From assembly GCF_016428755.1 (NCBI RefSeq), contig NZ_JAELTI010000016.1, positions 1 through 64,000 on the forward strand: 64,000 nt of DNA, given 5' to 3'. Numbering within the stretch: position 1 is the stretch's first letter; every line of letters begins with the position of its first letter. The translations under genes and the position numbers were made by a program. Source of the DNA: Allobosea sp. ASV33. Its GTDB lineage: Bacteria > Pseudomonadota > Alphaproteobacteria > Rhizobiales > Beijerinckiaceae. The notes beneath the pieces were generated by a model, which was not told the DNA's origin, ran no database searches, and saw nothing but the letters and a program-made list of their open reading frames with translations. This document shows positions 1 through 9,332 of this stretch, piece by piece.

Positions 1-2
1 TC

Positions 3-491
3 GAGGTCGGCGACGGCGTGAAGCTGGTGCGGCAGGCCGGCGACCAGCTCGCCCGCATCCTCGCGGCCTCGCAGAAGGTCGCGGCGACCATCGCCGACAT
101 CTCGGCGGCGTCGGGCGAGCAGGCCAACGGCATCGACGAGATGAGCCAGGCCGTCGCGCATCTCGACGAGATGACCCAGCAGAACGCGGCCTTGTCCGAG
201 CAGAGCGCGGCCTCGGCGAACTCGCTGTCGGGCCGGATCGAGCAGCTCAACGCGCTGGTCGCGGCCTTCAAGACCCGACGCGAGCCTGCCGGCCAGACTT
301 ACGCCCAGCCGGTCGCGACGGCCCCGCGCGCGGTGAAGGCGCCGATGCGGGCGGCTCCCGCCGGCGAACCGGCGCGCCTGCGCCAGCTCGCCGAGGCCGC
401 CTTCGTCCAGTCCAAGGCCATGCCCGCCCCGCGCAAGGTCGCCAATGGCGGCAACGGCCGGGCCAGCGATTCCGGATGGGAGGAGTTCTGA
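3..491 (+). CDS. Methyl-accepting chemotaxis protein, C-terminal part (5' end outside window)
   Basis: The reading frame is open from the window edge, so only the last ~162 residues are present. They match the tail of a chemoreceptor signalling domain: a long Ala/Gln/Glu-rich helix with SGEQANGIDEM and MTQQNAALSEQSAASA-type heptads, which is the methylation helix of the cytoplasmic four-helix bundle that signals to CheA/CheW. After about residue 85 comes a flexible Ala/Pro/Arg linker of ~75 residues, and the protein ends in GWEEF, an xWxxF-type pentapeptide of the kind that docks CheR or CheB in receptors such as Tar. The sensor domain is outside the window, so the ligand cannot be inferred. 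No other chemotaxis gene is visible nearby. Confidence 0.9.
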   Translation, partial: EVGDGVKLVRQAGDQLARILAASQKVAATIADISAASGEQANGIDEMSQAVAHLDEMTQQNAALSEQSAASANSLSGRIEQLNALVAAFKTRREPAGQTYAQPVATAPRAVKAPMRAAPAGEPARLRQLAEAAFVQSKAMPAPRKVANGGNGRASDSGWEEF

Positions 492-527
492 GGCCCAGCC
501 TCCGAACCGTCCTCGATCAAGACACGC

Positions 528-549
528 GCGGCGCCCGAAAGGGCGCCGC
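528..549 (+). terminator. Terminator-like hairpin after the chemoreceptor gene
   Basis: A perfect 9-bp stem closed by a GAAA tetraloop lies 37 bp after the chemoreceptor stop codon. Only a short GTTT follows, so it may be a weak Rho-independent terminator or a 3'-end protecting hairpin. Confidence 0.5.
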
Positions 550-600
550 TGGCGTTTCCGGCGTCAGCCTGGGCTCGCCGATTTCACTGCGAACCACCGC

Positions 601-690
601 CGTCATCCCGGGCTTGACCCGGGATCCATCGTAAGACGACGCGCTCTCCGATGGATCCCGGATCTCCGCTGCGCTCCGTCCGCGATGACG
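601..690. repeat. Dispersed intergenic palindromic repeat, copy 1
   Basis: The element begins CGTCAT and ends ATGACG, with inner arms CCCGGGATCCATC and GATGGATCCCGG, so the whole 90 bp can fold back. Related elements occur at ten other places in the window, always after gene ends. Confidence 0.75.
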
Positions 691-946
691 CGGTGGACCT
701 AGCGCCGTTGGTGCTTCCGCGCGATTTTTCGCGGATCACATCTTGCGGAAGCCCGCTAGCGGCCTATCTCCGTGACAGGCGCCGGAGCTTTGCTCCATCA
801 CGACGCCGCCCTTGCACATTCATATCGCGACGTTTCTCGGCCGACTCACTGGAGTCGATCGATGCCGCACCGCTTGCTGACAGGTCCCGACGGGGATGTC
901 TGCGACAAGCGGTTTCAGCCGTCACCACGACAGGGAGACGAAAACC

Positions 947-1297
947 ATGCAGTTCAGCCAGGTTCTTCAGGCTCTCGGCCAGTTCGCTTCCGGCTTCGCG
1001 CCGGCCAGCCGTTCCGTCCGTCCGCTCGAGATCGATTTCGACACCGCCGACACCCTCGGCCCCTTCGAACAGGCCGCGATCGGCCAGTGGAAGACCGAGG
1101 ACGGGTCGATCCTGATCGATCTCAGGCCCGATGGACAGTTCCACAAGGCCAAGCCCGCGGCCGGTGCCAAGCATGTCGGCCGCTATGCGGTCGATCGCTC
1201 GAAGCTCTATTTCGAGGGCGAGACCGGTTGGGTCGCCCTCGGCAAGCTGAAGCGCGGGACGCTCAGCATCGGCGAGAAGCGCTTCCGCAAGGCGTAA
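947..1297 (+). CDS. Small Atu4866-like domain protein, 116 aa
   Basis: A small soluble protein of unknown function. From about residue 45 it shows the pattern IGQWKTEDGSILIDLRPDG, later GRYAV, then ETGWVALGKLKRGTL, which resembles the compact beta-barrel Atu4866 family described from Agrobacterium (weak recall, not searched). The start at 947 is chosen because AGGGAG lies 8 bases upstream; an in-frame ATG at 896 would add 17 basic residues with no ribosome site. It is preceded by a long untranslated gap and followed by a strong terminator, so it is probably transcribed alone. Confidence 0.65.
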   Translation: MQFSQVLQALGQFASGFAPASRSVRPLEIDFDTADTLGPFEQAAIGQWKTEDGSILIDLRPDGQFHKAKPAAGAKHVGRYAVDRSKLYFEGETGWVALGKLKRGTLSIGEKRFRKA

Positions 1298-1320
1298 GCA
1301 CGATCGCGAGCCGCTCCGTA

Positions 1321-1364
1321 ACGAAGGGCCGCGCTTCCGGAAGGAGGCGCGGCCCTTCGTTTTA
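1321..1364 (+). terminator. Strong intrinsic terminator
   Basis: A perfect 14-bp stem (1321-1334 with 1347-1360) around a 12-base loop is followed by TTTAT. It lies 24 bp after the Atu4866-like gene and should end its transcript. Confidence 0.85.
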
Positions 1365-1424
1365 TATACCGGGGGTTGCGCTTCCGGAAGGAGGCGCGGC
1401 CCTTCGTTTTATATACCGGGGGTT
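1331..1424 (+). repeat. Two exact tandem copies of a 47-bp unit containing half of the terminator
   Basis: The bases 1331-1377 are repeated exactly at 1378-1424. The unit carries the right arm and T-run of the terminator plus the left-arm tail, so the second copy keeps only part of the stem. It looks like a recent slippage or unequal-exchange duplication. Confidence 0.9.
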
Positions 1425-1447
1425 GCCCAATTCCGTCGGAACCGCCC

Positions 1448-1476
1448 CGTCATCCCGGGCTTACCCCGGGATGACG
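1448..1476. repeat. Dispersed intergenic palindromic repeat, copy 2 (short form)
   Basis: A short form in which the outer arms CGTCATCCCGGG and CCCGGGATGACG are separated by only a few bases. It sits in a convergent junction between the Atu4866-like gene and the reductase gene. Confidence 0.7.
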
Positions 1477-1515
1477 GCGTGGGCCGTCGAAATTCAGCCA
1501 ACTCCGGACATGAGA

Positions 1516-2139
1516 TCAATAGCCGACGGTGAAGCGGCGGCGGCCATGGGCCGGCTTCTCCAGCTCGTCCACCAAGGCGATCGCGTAATCCTCGGCCGAG
1601 ATCGCGCTGTTGCCCTTGTCGTCGACAAGAAGTTGGTCCGTGCCGAGGCGGAACTTGCCGGTGCGCTCGCCCGGCTGGATCAAGGCGGACGGCGACAGGA
1701 AGGTCCAGTCGAGACCCTGCTCCAGCTTCAGCAGATCGAGAAAGACGCCGCCCTTCCTGGCTTCGTCGAGATAGGCGGCCGGGAATTGCGGCGTGTCGAA
1801 GAGCTTCACGCCCGGCGCGACTTCGAGGCTGCCGGCGCCACCGACGACGAGGTAGCGCTTCACGCCGGACTGCTTCACGGCCGCGAGCAGGACCTGCGGA
1901 TCGCTCGCCGTGAAATGCACCGCGCTGATCACCGCATCATGGCCGGCGATGAGCCCGGCGAGGGCATCCTTGTCGAAGACGTCGCCCTTGACGGCGGTGA
2001 CGCCGGGCAGGGCTGCGACCTTCTCGGGATTGCGGGTGATGGCGGTGACGGCATGGCCGCGGGCGGAGAGTTCGGCCAGCAGGCGCGAACCGATGAATCC
2101 GCTGGCGCCGATCAAAGCGACCTTCTTGGCGACGTTCAT
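1516..2139 (-). CDS. NAD(P)-binding oxidoreductase of the atypical SDR/NmrA type, 207 aa
   Basis: A Rossmann-fold protein whose nucleotide-binding loop GASGFIGSRLL is near residues 9-19; it has the length and layout of the YwnB/NAD(P)H-binding (NmrA-like) group often called NAD-dependent epimerase/dehydratase. Later segments include GHDAVISAVHF and KRYLVVGGAGSLEV. The start at 2139 is supported by AAGGAG 8 bases upstream. It is divergent from an HxlR-type regulator with an inverted repeat between them, a common arrangement in which the regulator responds to electrophiles or quinones and controls the reductase. The substrate cannot be told from sequence. Confidence 0.8.
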   Translation of the reverse strand: MNVAKKVALIGASGFIGSRLLAELSARGHAVTAITRNPEKVAALPGVTAVKGDVFDKDALAGLIAGHDAVISAVHFTASDPQVLLAAVKQSGVKRYLVVGGAGSLEVAPGVKLFDTPQFPAAYLDEARKGGVFLDLLKLEQGLDWTFLSPSALIQPGERTGKFRLGTDQLLVDDKGNSAISAEDYAIALVDELEKPAHGRRRFTVGY

Positions 2140-2159
2140 GACAGGGGCTCCTTGTTGTG

Positions 2160-2190
2160 GTATCCAACGGATACCTGCATTCCAATGGAA
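2160..2190. promoter_or_regulatory. Probable HxlR-type operator: two nearby dyads
   Basis: A perfect dyad GTATCC-AAC-GGATAC (2160-2174) is followed at once by TTCC-AAT-GGAA (2180-2190), whose centre lies 18 bases further on. Both have the same three-base AA-containing spacer. They sit between the divergent reductase and HxlR regulator genes, just upstream of the reductase start, where a dimeric winged-helix regulator would block transcription. The assignment to HxlR is inference from position. Confidence 0.6.
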
Positions 2191-2263
2191 CCTATGTGAT
2201 CCTGCTGCGTGGCCCCGTAAAGAAGGCACTTTCACGCGACATGGTCACCTCCGGGAAACCGCC

Positions 2264-2635
2264 ATGCTGAAACGCCCCGATCCTTTCCAGGCGCTTTGCC
2301 CGACGCGGCGCGTGCTCGACCGCATCGGCGATACCTGGGCGGTGCTGATCCTGATCGCGCTCGACGGCGGCACCTTGCGCTTCAACGCATTGCGGCGGCG
2401 GATCGAGAACATCTCCCAGAAGATGCTGTCGCAGACGCTGAAGAGCCTGGAGCGCGACGGGCTGGTGCGGCGAGAGGTTTTTCCGACGGTGCCGGTCACC
2501 GTCGAATACTCGCTGACCGAGCTCGGGCGGACGCTGGCGCAGACGGTGAACCAGCTCACCCTCTGGGCGGAGGCGCATATCGGCGAGGTCGAAGCCGCAC
2601 AGCAGCGCTACGATCGCGGCGAGACCTCCGCCTAG
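2264..2635 (+). CDS. HxlR-family winged-helix transcriptional regulator, 123 aa
   Basis: The N-terminal signature CPTRRVLDRIGDTWAVLIL (from residue 12) is typical of the HxlR family (MarR-like fold), followed by the DNA-recognition region RFNALRRRIENISQKMLSQTLKSLERDGLV and the wing. Length is usual for the family, which binds DNA as a dimer. The conserved-position Cys12 is a candidate redox or electrophile sensor as in YodB/HypR, which is inference. It is divergent from the NAD(P)-binding reductase gene and most likely represses both through the dyads at 2160-2190. Confidence 0.88.
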   Translation: MLKRPDPFQALCPTRRVLDRIGDTWAVLILIALDGGTLRFNALRRRIENISQKMLSQTLKSLERDGLVRREVFPTVPVTVEYSLTELGRTLAQTVNQLTLWAEAHIGEVEAAQQRYDRGETSA

Positions 2636-2807
2636 TCCCGACTCCTGAACGCTGGCGTTTCCCCCGATTTCGTGTATATGCCCGGGCAACCGGCTTAACC
2701 TGCCGGCGGCGCGACCCTTCCGCGATGAGGGGATCGCGGACTTCGGACCTTGCTGGACGACATCCCGGCCTGGCCCGCCAGATCAACCCGAACACGAGGA
2801 TCTCCCG

Positions 2808-3077
2808 ATGTCGATCACCGCCGAGCGCAAGACCGCGCTGCTCCAGGAATACGCCACCAAGCCAAACGACACCGGCTCGCCGGAAGTTCAGGTCGCGATC
2901 CTGACCGAGCGCATCACCAACCTGACCGGCCACTTCAAGTCGCATGCGAAGGACAACCATTCGCGCCGCGGCCTGCTCAAGCTGGTTTCCCAGCGCCGTT
3001 CCCTGCTCGACTATCTCAAGGGCAAGGACCAGGCTCGCTACAAGACGCTGATCGAACGGCTCGGCATCCGCCGCTGA
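2808..3077 (+). CDS. rpsO: 30S ribosomal protein S15
   Basis: The 89-residue protein has the normal length and the S15 core, including [18 protein letters not shown], the [19 protein letters not shown] helix that contacts the 16S rRNA junction and LLDYLK near the end. S15 is an early-binding protein of the small-subunit platform. It is followed by pnp in the same direction 259 bp on, the usual bacterial order in which S15 and polynucleotide phosphorylase share regulation. The 170-bp leader may hold an autoregulatory site, but I could not identify one. Confidence 0.98.
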   Translation: MSITAERKTALLQEYATKPNDTGSPEVQVAILTERITNLTGHFKSHAKDNHSRRGLLKLVSQRRSLLDYLKGKDQARYKTLIERLGIRR

Positions 3078-3094
3078 TCGAAAGCTGACGGTTT

Positions 3095-3127
3095 CCGCCC
3101 GGTGCGACCTGCTCCGGGCGGCTCCTT
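3095..3127 (+). terminator. Hairpin between rpsO and pnp (terminator or RNase processing site)
   Basis: A perfect 8-bp GC stem (3095-3102 with 3114-3121) with an 11-base loop is followed by CTCCTTTTC. In E. coli the equivalent gap holds an attenuator and an RNase III site that controls pnp; the same role here is inference. Confidence 0.65.
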
Positions 3128-3336
3128 TTCGGGCAAGGCTGCCATGGGGTGCCTGCCTGACTCTCGCGGCAGCCGCATGGGGCGGCCTTCCCGCGTGACC
3201 CGCCGGACGCCCAAGACGTCCATGGCAGGATCGCCGAGCGCTCGGGCGCATTCCCTCTCATACCCGAGCGTTCCGCCGTCTTGCCCATGGGCCTGAAGGC
3301 ACCGGACGGGTCGAACCCGACCGAAAGACGAAACAC

Positions 3337-5511
<2,175 letters not shown>

Positions 5512-5540
5512 TCGCCGCAAGCCAGCTTGCGTGAGACAGG

Positions 5541-5572
5541 ACGCCCCGCATCGGATGATGCGGGGCGTTTTT
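5541..5572 (+). terminator. Intrinsic terminator of pnp
   Basis: A perfect 12-bp stem (5541-5552 with 5557-5568) with a GGAT loop runs into a T tract, 30 bp after the pnp stop codon. Confidence 0.92.
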
Positions 5573-5650
5573 CGTTCGCGTCGGCCATTCGTCCCGCCAT
5601 GTCTGGACGTTGGCTTTGGTAGTCTTCCGCAAACGTCGGAGTGCTTGCCA

Positions 5651-6427
5651 ATGAAATCCTTCACCGTTCCAGATGCTGGCGGTTCGCTGCGCTACCATGA
5701 CCTGCCGGGCGAAGGCCCGGCTTTGGTCATGATCCACGGCCTCGGCTGCGCTTCGTCCTGCGATTATCCGACCGTCGCGGCGGATCCGGCCTTGCGTGGC
5801 CGACGCATGCTGCTGGCCGATCTGCTGGGCTCGGGCTTCAGCGACCGGCCCGAGTCCTTCGGCTATACGATAGATGACCATGCCCGCTGCATCGTCGCGC
5901 TGGTCGAGGCGCTGGAACTGCCGCAGGTCGACCTCTTCGGGCACAGCATGGGCGGCGCCGTTGCGATTGCCGCTGCCGCGATGCTGGGACAGCGCCTGGG
6001 CAGGCTCGTCGTCGGTGAGCCCAATCTGGATCCGGGCGGAGGCCAGTTCAGCCGGGGGATCGCGGCGATCCCTGAGCCAGAGTATCGCGCCAATGGCCAG
6101 GACGCGATCGTTCGCGACGCCCAGGCGGAGGGCAACGATATCTGGGCAGCCTCGCTCGCCCGCAGCGCCGCCTATGCTGTGCAGCGAACGGCGCGTTCCC
6201 TTGTCGAGGGCAGCGACCCGACATGGCGGAGCATCCTCATGTCTCTTGCCGTGCCGCGCACGCTGATCATCGGGGAGCGGTCATTGCCTTATGAAGACGC
6301 ATCGGGCCTCCCGGAAGCCGGGGTCGCGGTCGTCATCGTACCGCAGGCCGGGCATTCGATCCCCTGGGACAACCCAGCCGGTCTTGCCGCTGCCATCGCA
6401 GCGGGCTTGTCGACGCCAACTCGCTGA
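5651..6427 (+). CDS. Alpha/beta-fold hydrolase, 258 aa
   Basis: A predicted serine hydrolase. It has the oxyanion region HGLGC near residue 34, the nucleophile elbow GHSMGG (~96-101) and a C-terminal His in AGHSIPW (~239). The acid residue is not certain. The start at 5651 opens the typical N-terminal strand (SFTVPDAGGSLRYHDLPGEGP); the longer open frame overlaps the pnp terminator and is rejected. It lies alone between the pnp terminator and a flavin-binding protein gene. Substrate unknown: esterase, lactonase and haloperoxidase-like members share these motifs. Confidence 0.85.
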   Translation: MKSFTVPDAGGSLRYHDLPGEGPALVMIHGLGCASSCDYPTVAADPALRGRRMLLADLLGSGFSDRPESFGYTIDDHARCIVALVEALELPQVDLFGHSMGGAVAIAAAAMLGQRLGRLVVGEPNLDPGGGQFSRGIAAIPEPEYRANGQDAIVRDAQAEGNDIWAASLARSAAYAVQRTARSLVEGSDPTWRSILMSLAVPRTLIIGERSLPYEDASGLPEAGVAVVIVPQAGHSIPWDNPAGLAAAIAAGLSTPTR

Positions 6428-6489
6428 TCGCGGGATGGTGACGCACCGCACACAATGGTCTAGACATATGCCGATCCATGGAGACCGGC

Positions 6490-7125
6490 ATGTCCGACCA
6501 CCGCATTGCCTCGCTCGACGACCTTGCCCGCGCCTATCCCAATCCGGTCGCGCCGGCTTCGACCTTCAAGGAGATCGACCACGTCGATGCGAACTATGCA
6601 GCGCTGATCGCGGCCTCGCCGTTTTTTGTGCTCGCGACGGTCGGTCCGGAGGGGCTGGATTGTTCACCGCGTGGGGATTTGCCGGGCTTCGTCACGGTCC
6701 GGGACGCGAAAACGCTCCTGATTCCCGACCGAAAAGGCAATAACCGTCTGGATTCATTGAAGAATATCCTGTTCGACGATCGAATCGGAATGCTCTTCCT
6801 GATCCCCGGTTGCGGCGAGACCCTGCGCGTGAACGGACGTGCGGAGCTTTCCTGCGATTCAGAGTTGTGTTCGCAGTTCGAGATGGCCGGGAAGCTTCCG
6901 GCGAGCGTCATGGTCGTCCATGTCGAGGCCGTCTACTTCCAATGCTCGCGCGCGGTGGTGCGGGCGGAGCTCTGGAACCCGGAGCGGCAGGTCGACCGGC
7001 GCAACCTGCCCTCGCCCGGGACAATGCTGCGCGACATCACGGCGCGCAACGCGGAGGTCGCGACCTTCGACGGCAAGGCCTATGACGAGGCGCTGCCGGG
7101 CCGGGTCAAGGCGACGCTGTATTGA
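6490..7125 (+). CDS. Pyridoxamine 5'-phosphate oxidase-fold flavin/heme-binding protein, 211 aa
   Basis: A split-barrel protein of the PNPOx-like superfamily, of the group annotated as MSMEG_1061-type FMN-dependent proteins. Indicators are the segment FVLATVGPEGLDCSPRGD followed by PDRKGNNRLDSLKNIL and a conserved GMLFLIPG strand that form the cofactor pocket. The start at 6490 has GGAG 7 bases upstream; an ATG at 6478 would add four residues. It follows the hydrolase gene by 62 bp and could be cotranscribed with it. Physiological role unknown. Confidence 0.8.
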   Translation: MSDHRIASLDDLARAYPNPVAPASTFKEIDHVDANYAALIAASPFFVLATVGPEGLDCSPRGDLPGFVTVRDAKTLLIPDRKGNNRLDSLKNILFDDRIGMLFLIPGCGETLRVNGRAELSCDSELCSQFEMAGKLPASVMVVHVEAVYFQCSRAVVRAELWNPERQVDRRNLPSPGTMLRDITARNAEVATFDGKAYDEALPGRVKATLY

Positions 7126-7142
7126 GAGAGACTCTGGCCCTA

Positions 7143-7284
7143 TCATTCCGAGGCTTCGCAGAGCGAAGAACCCGGAAGCCACGACCGGGTGAGACGGAGC
7201 GTTCCGCGGCGCGGCAGGAATTGTAATTCGGGCATCGCCCGGTCGTGGGTTCCGGGTTCGGCCCAGAGGGCCGCCCCGGAATGA
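7143..7284. repeat. Dispersed intergenic palindromic repeat, copy 3
   Basis: The outer arms TCATTCCG and CGGAATGA enclose nested arms, including CACGACCGGG near 7180 paired with CCCGGTCGTG near 7238. It fills the convergent junction between the PNPOx-like gene and the PfkB kinase gene. Confidence 0.75.
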
Positions 7285-7299
7285 CAAGCCGTGGCGCTC

Positions 7300-8298
7300 T
7301 CAGAGCAGCCCTTCGTTGCCGGCCAGCGTCTTCAGGCTGACATCGGGGCGGGCGCCGATATGCGAGATGATCTCGGCCGCGGCCAACGCGCCGAGGCGCA
7401 GGCAGTCGCGGGTCTCGCGATTCGAAGTCAGGCCGTAGAGGAAGCCGGCCGCGAAGAGATCGCCCGCGCCGGTCGCATCGACCACGCGCTCGACCGGGAA
7501 GACAGGCTCCTCGACGATGCCATCCGGCGTCACCGCCAGCGCGCCCTTCTCGGAGCGGGTAACGACGGCGAGGATGTTCTCCGAGCGCAACCAGGACAGG
7601 GCGGTGTCGAAATCCGAGGTCTCGTAGAGGCTCTTGAGCTCATGCTCGTTGGCGAAGACGAGATCGACCATGCGGTTGCGGATCAGGCCGATGAACTCGT
7701 CGCGATAGCGGTCGACGCAGAAGGAATCCGACAGAGTGATGGCGACGCGGCCACCGGCCTTGTGCGCGATCTCGGAGGCCTTGCGGAAGGCCTCCTTCGC
7801 CGCCGGCGGATCCCAGAGATAGCCTTCGAGATAGACGATGTCGGCGGCCTCGACGGCCTTGGCGTCGACATCGGCGACGGAGAGACCCTGGCAGGCACCG
7901 AGATAGGTGTTCATCGTGCGCTCGCCATCGGGCGTGACGATGATGAAGGAGCGGGCGGTGGCCGGGCCTTCCGTCGCATCGGCCGTCCCGAAGGCGACGC
8001 CGAGCGAGGTCAGGTCATGGCGATAGAGCTTGCCGAGCTCGTCGCCCTTGACCTTGCCGATGAAGGCGCCCTTGCCGCCGAAGGAGGCGAGGCCGGCGAT
8101 GGTGTTGGCGGCCGAGCCGCCGGAGATGATCCGGGCCGGACCCATGGCGGCGTAGAGCGATTCGGCGCGCGGCTCGTCGATCAGCATCATCGCGCCCTTG
8201 GTCAGCTTCTGGGCGATGAGGAAATCCTCCTCGGCCGAAGCCAGCACGTCGACGATGGCATTGCCGAGGGCGAGGACGTCCGTGCGGGTCTGGGTCAT
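7300..8298 (-). CDS. PfkB-family carbohydrate kinase, probable adenosine kinase, 332 aa
   Basis: A ribokinase-fold kinase. The N-terminal substrate region contains ISGGSAANTIAGLASFGGKGAFIGKVKGDELG (~60-92), and the C-terminal PfkB signature is DATGAGDLFAAGFL (~275-288), with the catalytic Asp in the GAGD motif and an ATP/anion hole. The overall sequence resembles the adenosine kinases annotated in rhizobia, which phosphorylate adenosine to AMP; a sugar kinase cannot be excluded. The ATG at 8298 is chosen because the longer frame is basic and unlike the family. It stands alone, convergent with the PNPOx-like gene. Confidence 0.85.
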   Translation of the reverse strand: MTQTRTDVLALGNAIVDVLASAEEDFLIAQKLTKGAMMLIDEPRAESLYAAMGPARIISGGSAANTIAGLASFGGKGAFIGKVKGDELGKLYRHDLTSLGVAFGTADATEGPATARSFIIVTPDGERTMNTYLGACQGLSVADVDAKAVEAADIVYLEGYLWDPPAAKEAFRKASEIAHKAGGRVAITLSDSFCVDRYRDEFIGLIRNRMVDLVFANEHELKSLYETSDFDTALSWLRSENILAVVTRSEKGALAVTPDGIVEEPVFPVERVVDATGAGDLFAAGFLYGLTSNRETRDCLRLGALAAAEIISHIGARPDVSLKTLAGNEGLL

Positions 8299-8396
8299 GG
8301 CTCTTGCTTGCTCTGTCCGGAAGGCGCGGCCCGTCGGCCGATGGGGAAGGTGCTGGCCCTGTCGCATCCGCCTGCCGTGCGGTCAAGCATCGCAGG

Positions 8397-8771
8397 TCAG
8401 GGCGGGCCGCGGCGGGTGGCGGCCTCGTCGAGGATGGTGGCGAGGCGGCGCAGGTCCTCGACCTCCATCAGGCCGATCTCGCGCGACAGCCGGTTGGCGA
8501 GGAGCGTCGCTTCCGGTTCCAGCCCGGCGGTGTCGATGACGACGCGGGGATGCGAGAGATCGGCGAGGCGGACGAGCTCGTCGGCCTCGTCCCAGATCAC
8601 GCCGAGGAGATGGATCGCGCCCTGGATCAGGGTGAAGGTCGGCCGGCCGCGCTTGCCGTGCTCCAGCGCCGAGAGATAGGCCGGCGAGACGCCAAGGCCC
8701 TCCGCCATCTGCGCCAGGCTCATGCCGCGCGCTTCGCGCAAGGCCCGGACACGCTGGCCGAACGGCGTCAC
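8397..8771 (-). CDS. XRE-family helix-turn-helix regulator, 124 aa
   Basis: The N-terminal 65 residues form a Cro/C1-type DNA-binding domain: FGQRVRALREARGMSLAQMAEGLGVSPAYLSALEHGKRGRPT. The C-terminal half is a helical region (LVRLADLSHPRVVIDTAGLEPEATLLANRLSREI) as found in rhizobial XRE regulators of this locus. It starts with GTG inside the stop codon of the Smr gene (4-base GTGA overlap), so it is translationally coupled as the last gene of the tim44-mltA-smr-xre unit. The target genes are unknown. Confidence 0.88.
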   Translation of the reverse strand: MTPFGQRVRALREARGMSLAQMAEGLGVSPAYLSALEHGKRGRPTFTLIQGAIHLLGVIWDEADELVRLADLSHPRVVIDTAGLEPEATLLANRLSREIGLMEVEDLRRLATILDEAATRRGPP

Positions 8772-9331
8772 GGCCCGTGCTCCCGCAAGCGGCGCAGGCG
8801 GACATAGAGCGCGCCGGAGCCGCCATGGCGCTGCTCGGCCTCCTCGAAGCCGAGGACCAGCGTTCGCAATTCAGGGAGGCGCAGCCAGTGCGGCACCATC
8901 CGGCGCAGCACGCCGCGCTCGTCGCCGAACAAGGCCGGCGCCGGCGCCCCCTTGCCGGTCACCACCAGGGCGATGCGGCAGCCGCGGCGCTGCTCGCGGC
9001 GCAGGAAGGCATGGAGCGCCAGATGCGCCTCGTCCTGCCGCATGCCGTGCAGGTCGATGGAGGCGTCGACGCTCTGCTGGCCGCGGCGCAATTGCGTGCG
9101 CAAACGGCGCTCGATCGGCGCCAGCGGCGGGGCCGGGGGTGGCGTCATCTTCGCCGGCGCAGCTACCGCGATGGCGCGTGTGGCGGTTTCGATTGACGTC
9201 GGAGCTGCCTGTTCAGGCACCGGCTCAGGCTCGATCGGCGCGCGGCCTGGCAGCGGCTTCACCGAGCGCGCGACCTGGCGCCAGAGCGCGATATCGGCCT
9301 CCGTCAGCGTCTTTCCGCGGCGGGAGCGCAT
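8768..9331 (-). CDS. Smr/MutS-C-domain protein, 187 aa
   Basis: A predicted nuclease-like protein. An N-terminal linker of ~90 residues (basic and Pro-rich) leads to the Smr domain, recognised by ASIDLHGMRQDEAHLALHAFL (DLHG motif, ~94), the GxG loop LVVTGKGAP and a C-terminal LVLGFEEAEQRHGGSGALYVRL. Stand-alone Smr proteins have nicking-endonuclease activity in several bacteria. It lies one base from the end of mltA and overlaps the XRE gene by four bases, so the four genes are one operon. Role in this operon unknown. Confidence 0.9.
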   Translation of the reverse strand: MRSRRGKTLTEADIALWRQVARSVKPLPGRAPIEPEPVPEQAAPTSIETATRAIAVAAPAKMTPPPAPPLAPIERRLRTQLRRGQQSVDASIDLHGMRQDEAHLALHAFLRREQRRGCRIALVVTGKGAPAPALFGDERGVLRRMVPHWLRLPELRTLVLGFEEAEQRHGGSGALYVRLRRLREHGP

Positions 9332-9332
9332 C

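Larger units (their letters stand above)
492..946. other. Intergenic region, 455 bp
   Basis: This gap holds the hairpin at 528-549 and the palindromic repeat at 601-690. The remaining ~250 bp before the next start contain only a small hairpin near 722-735 (CGCG arms around a T run). I see no convincing gene in it; the open frames here overlap the repeat and have no family resemblance. Confidence 0.6.

Noticed and set aside
1331-1424. CRISPR-like tandem repeat
   Set aside because: Only two adjacent copies with no spacer; it is a duplicated terminator segment.
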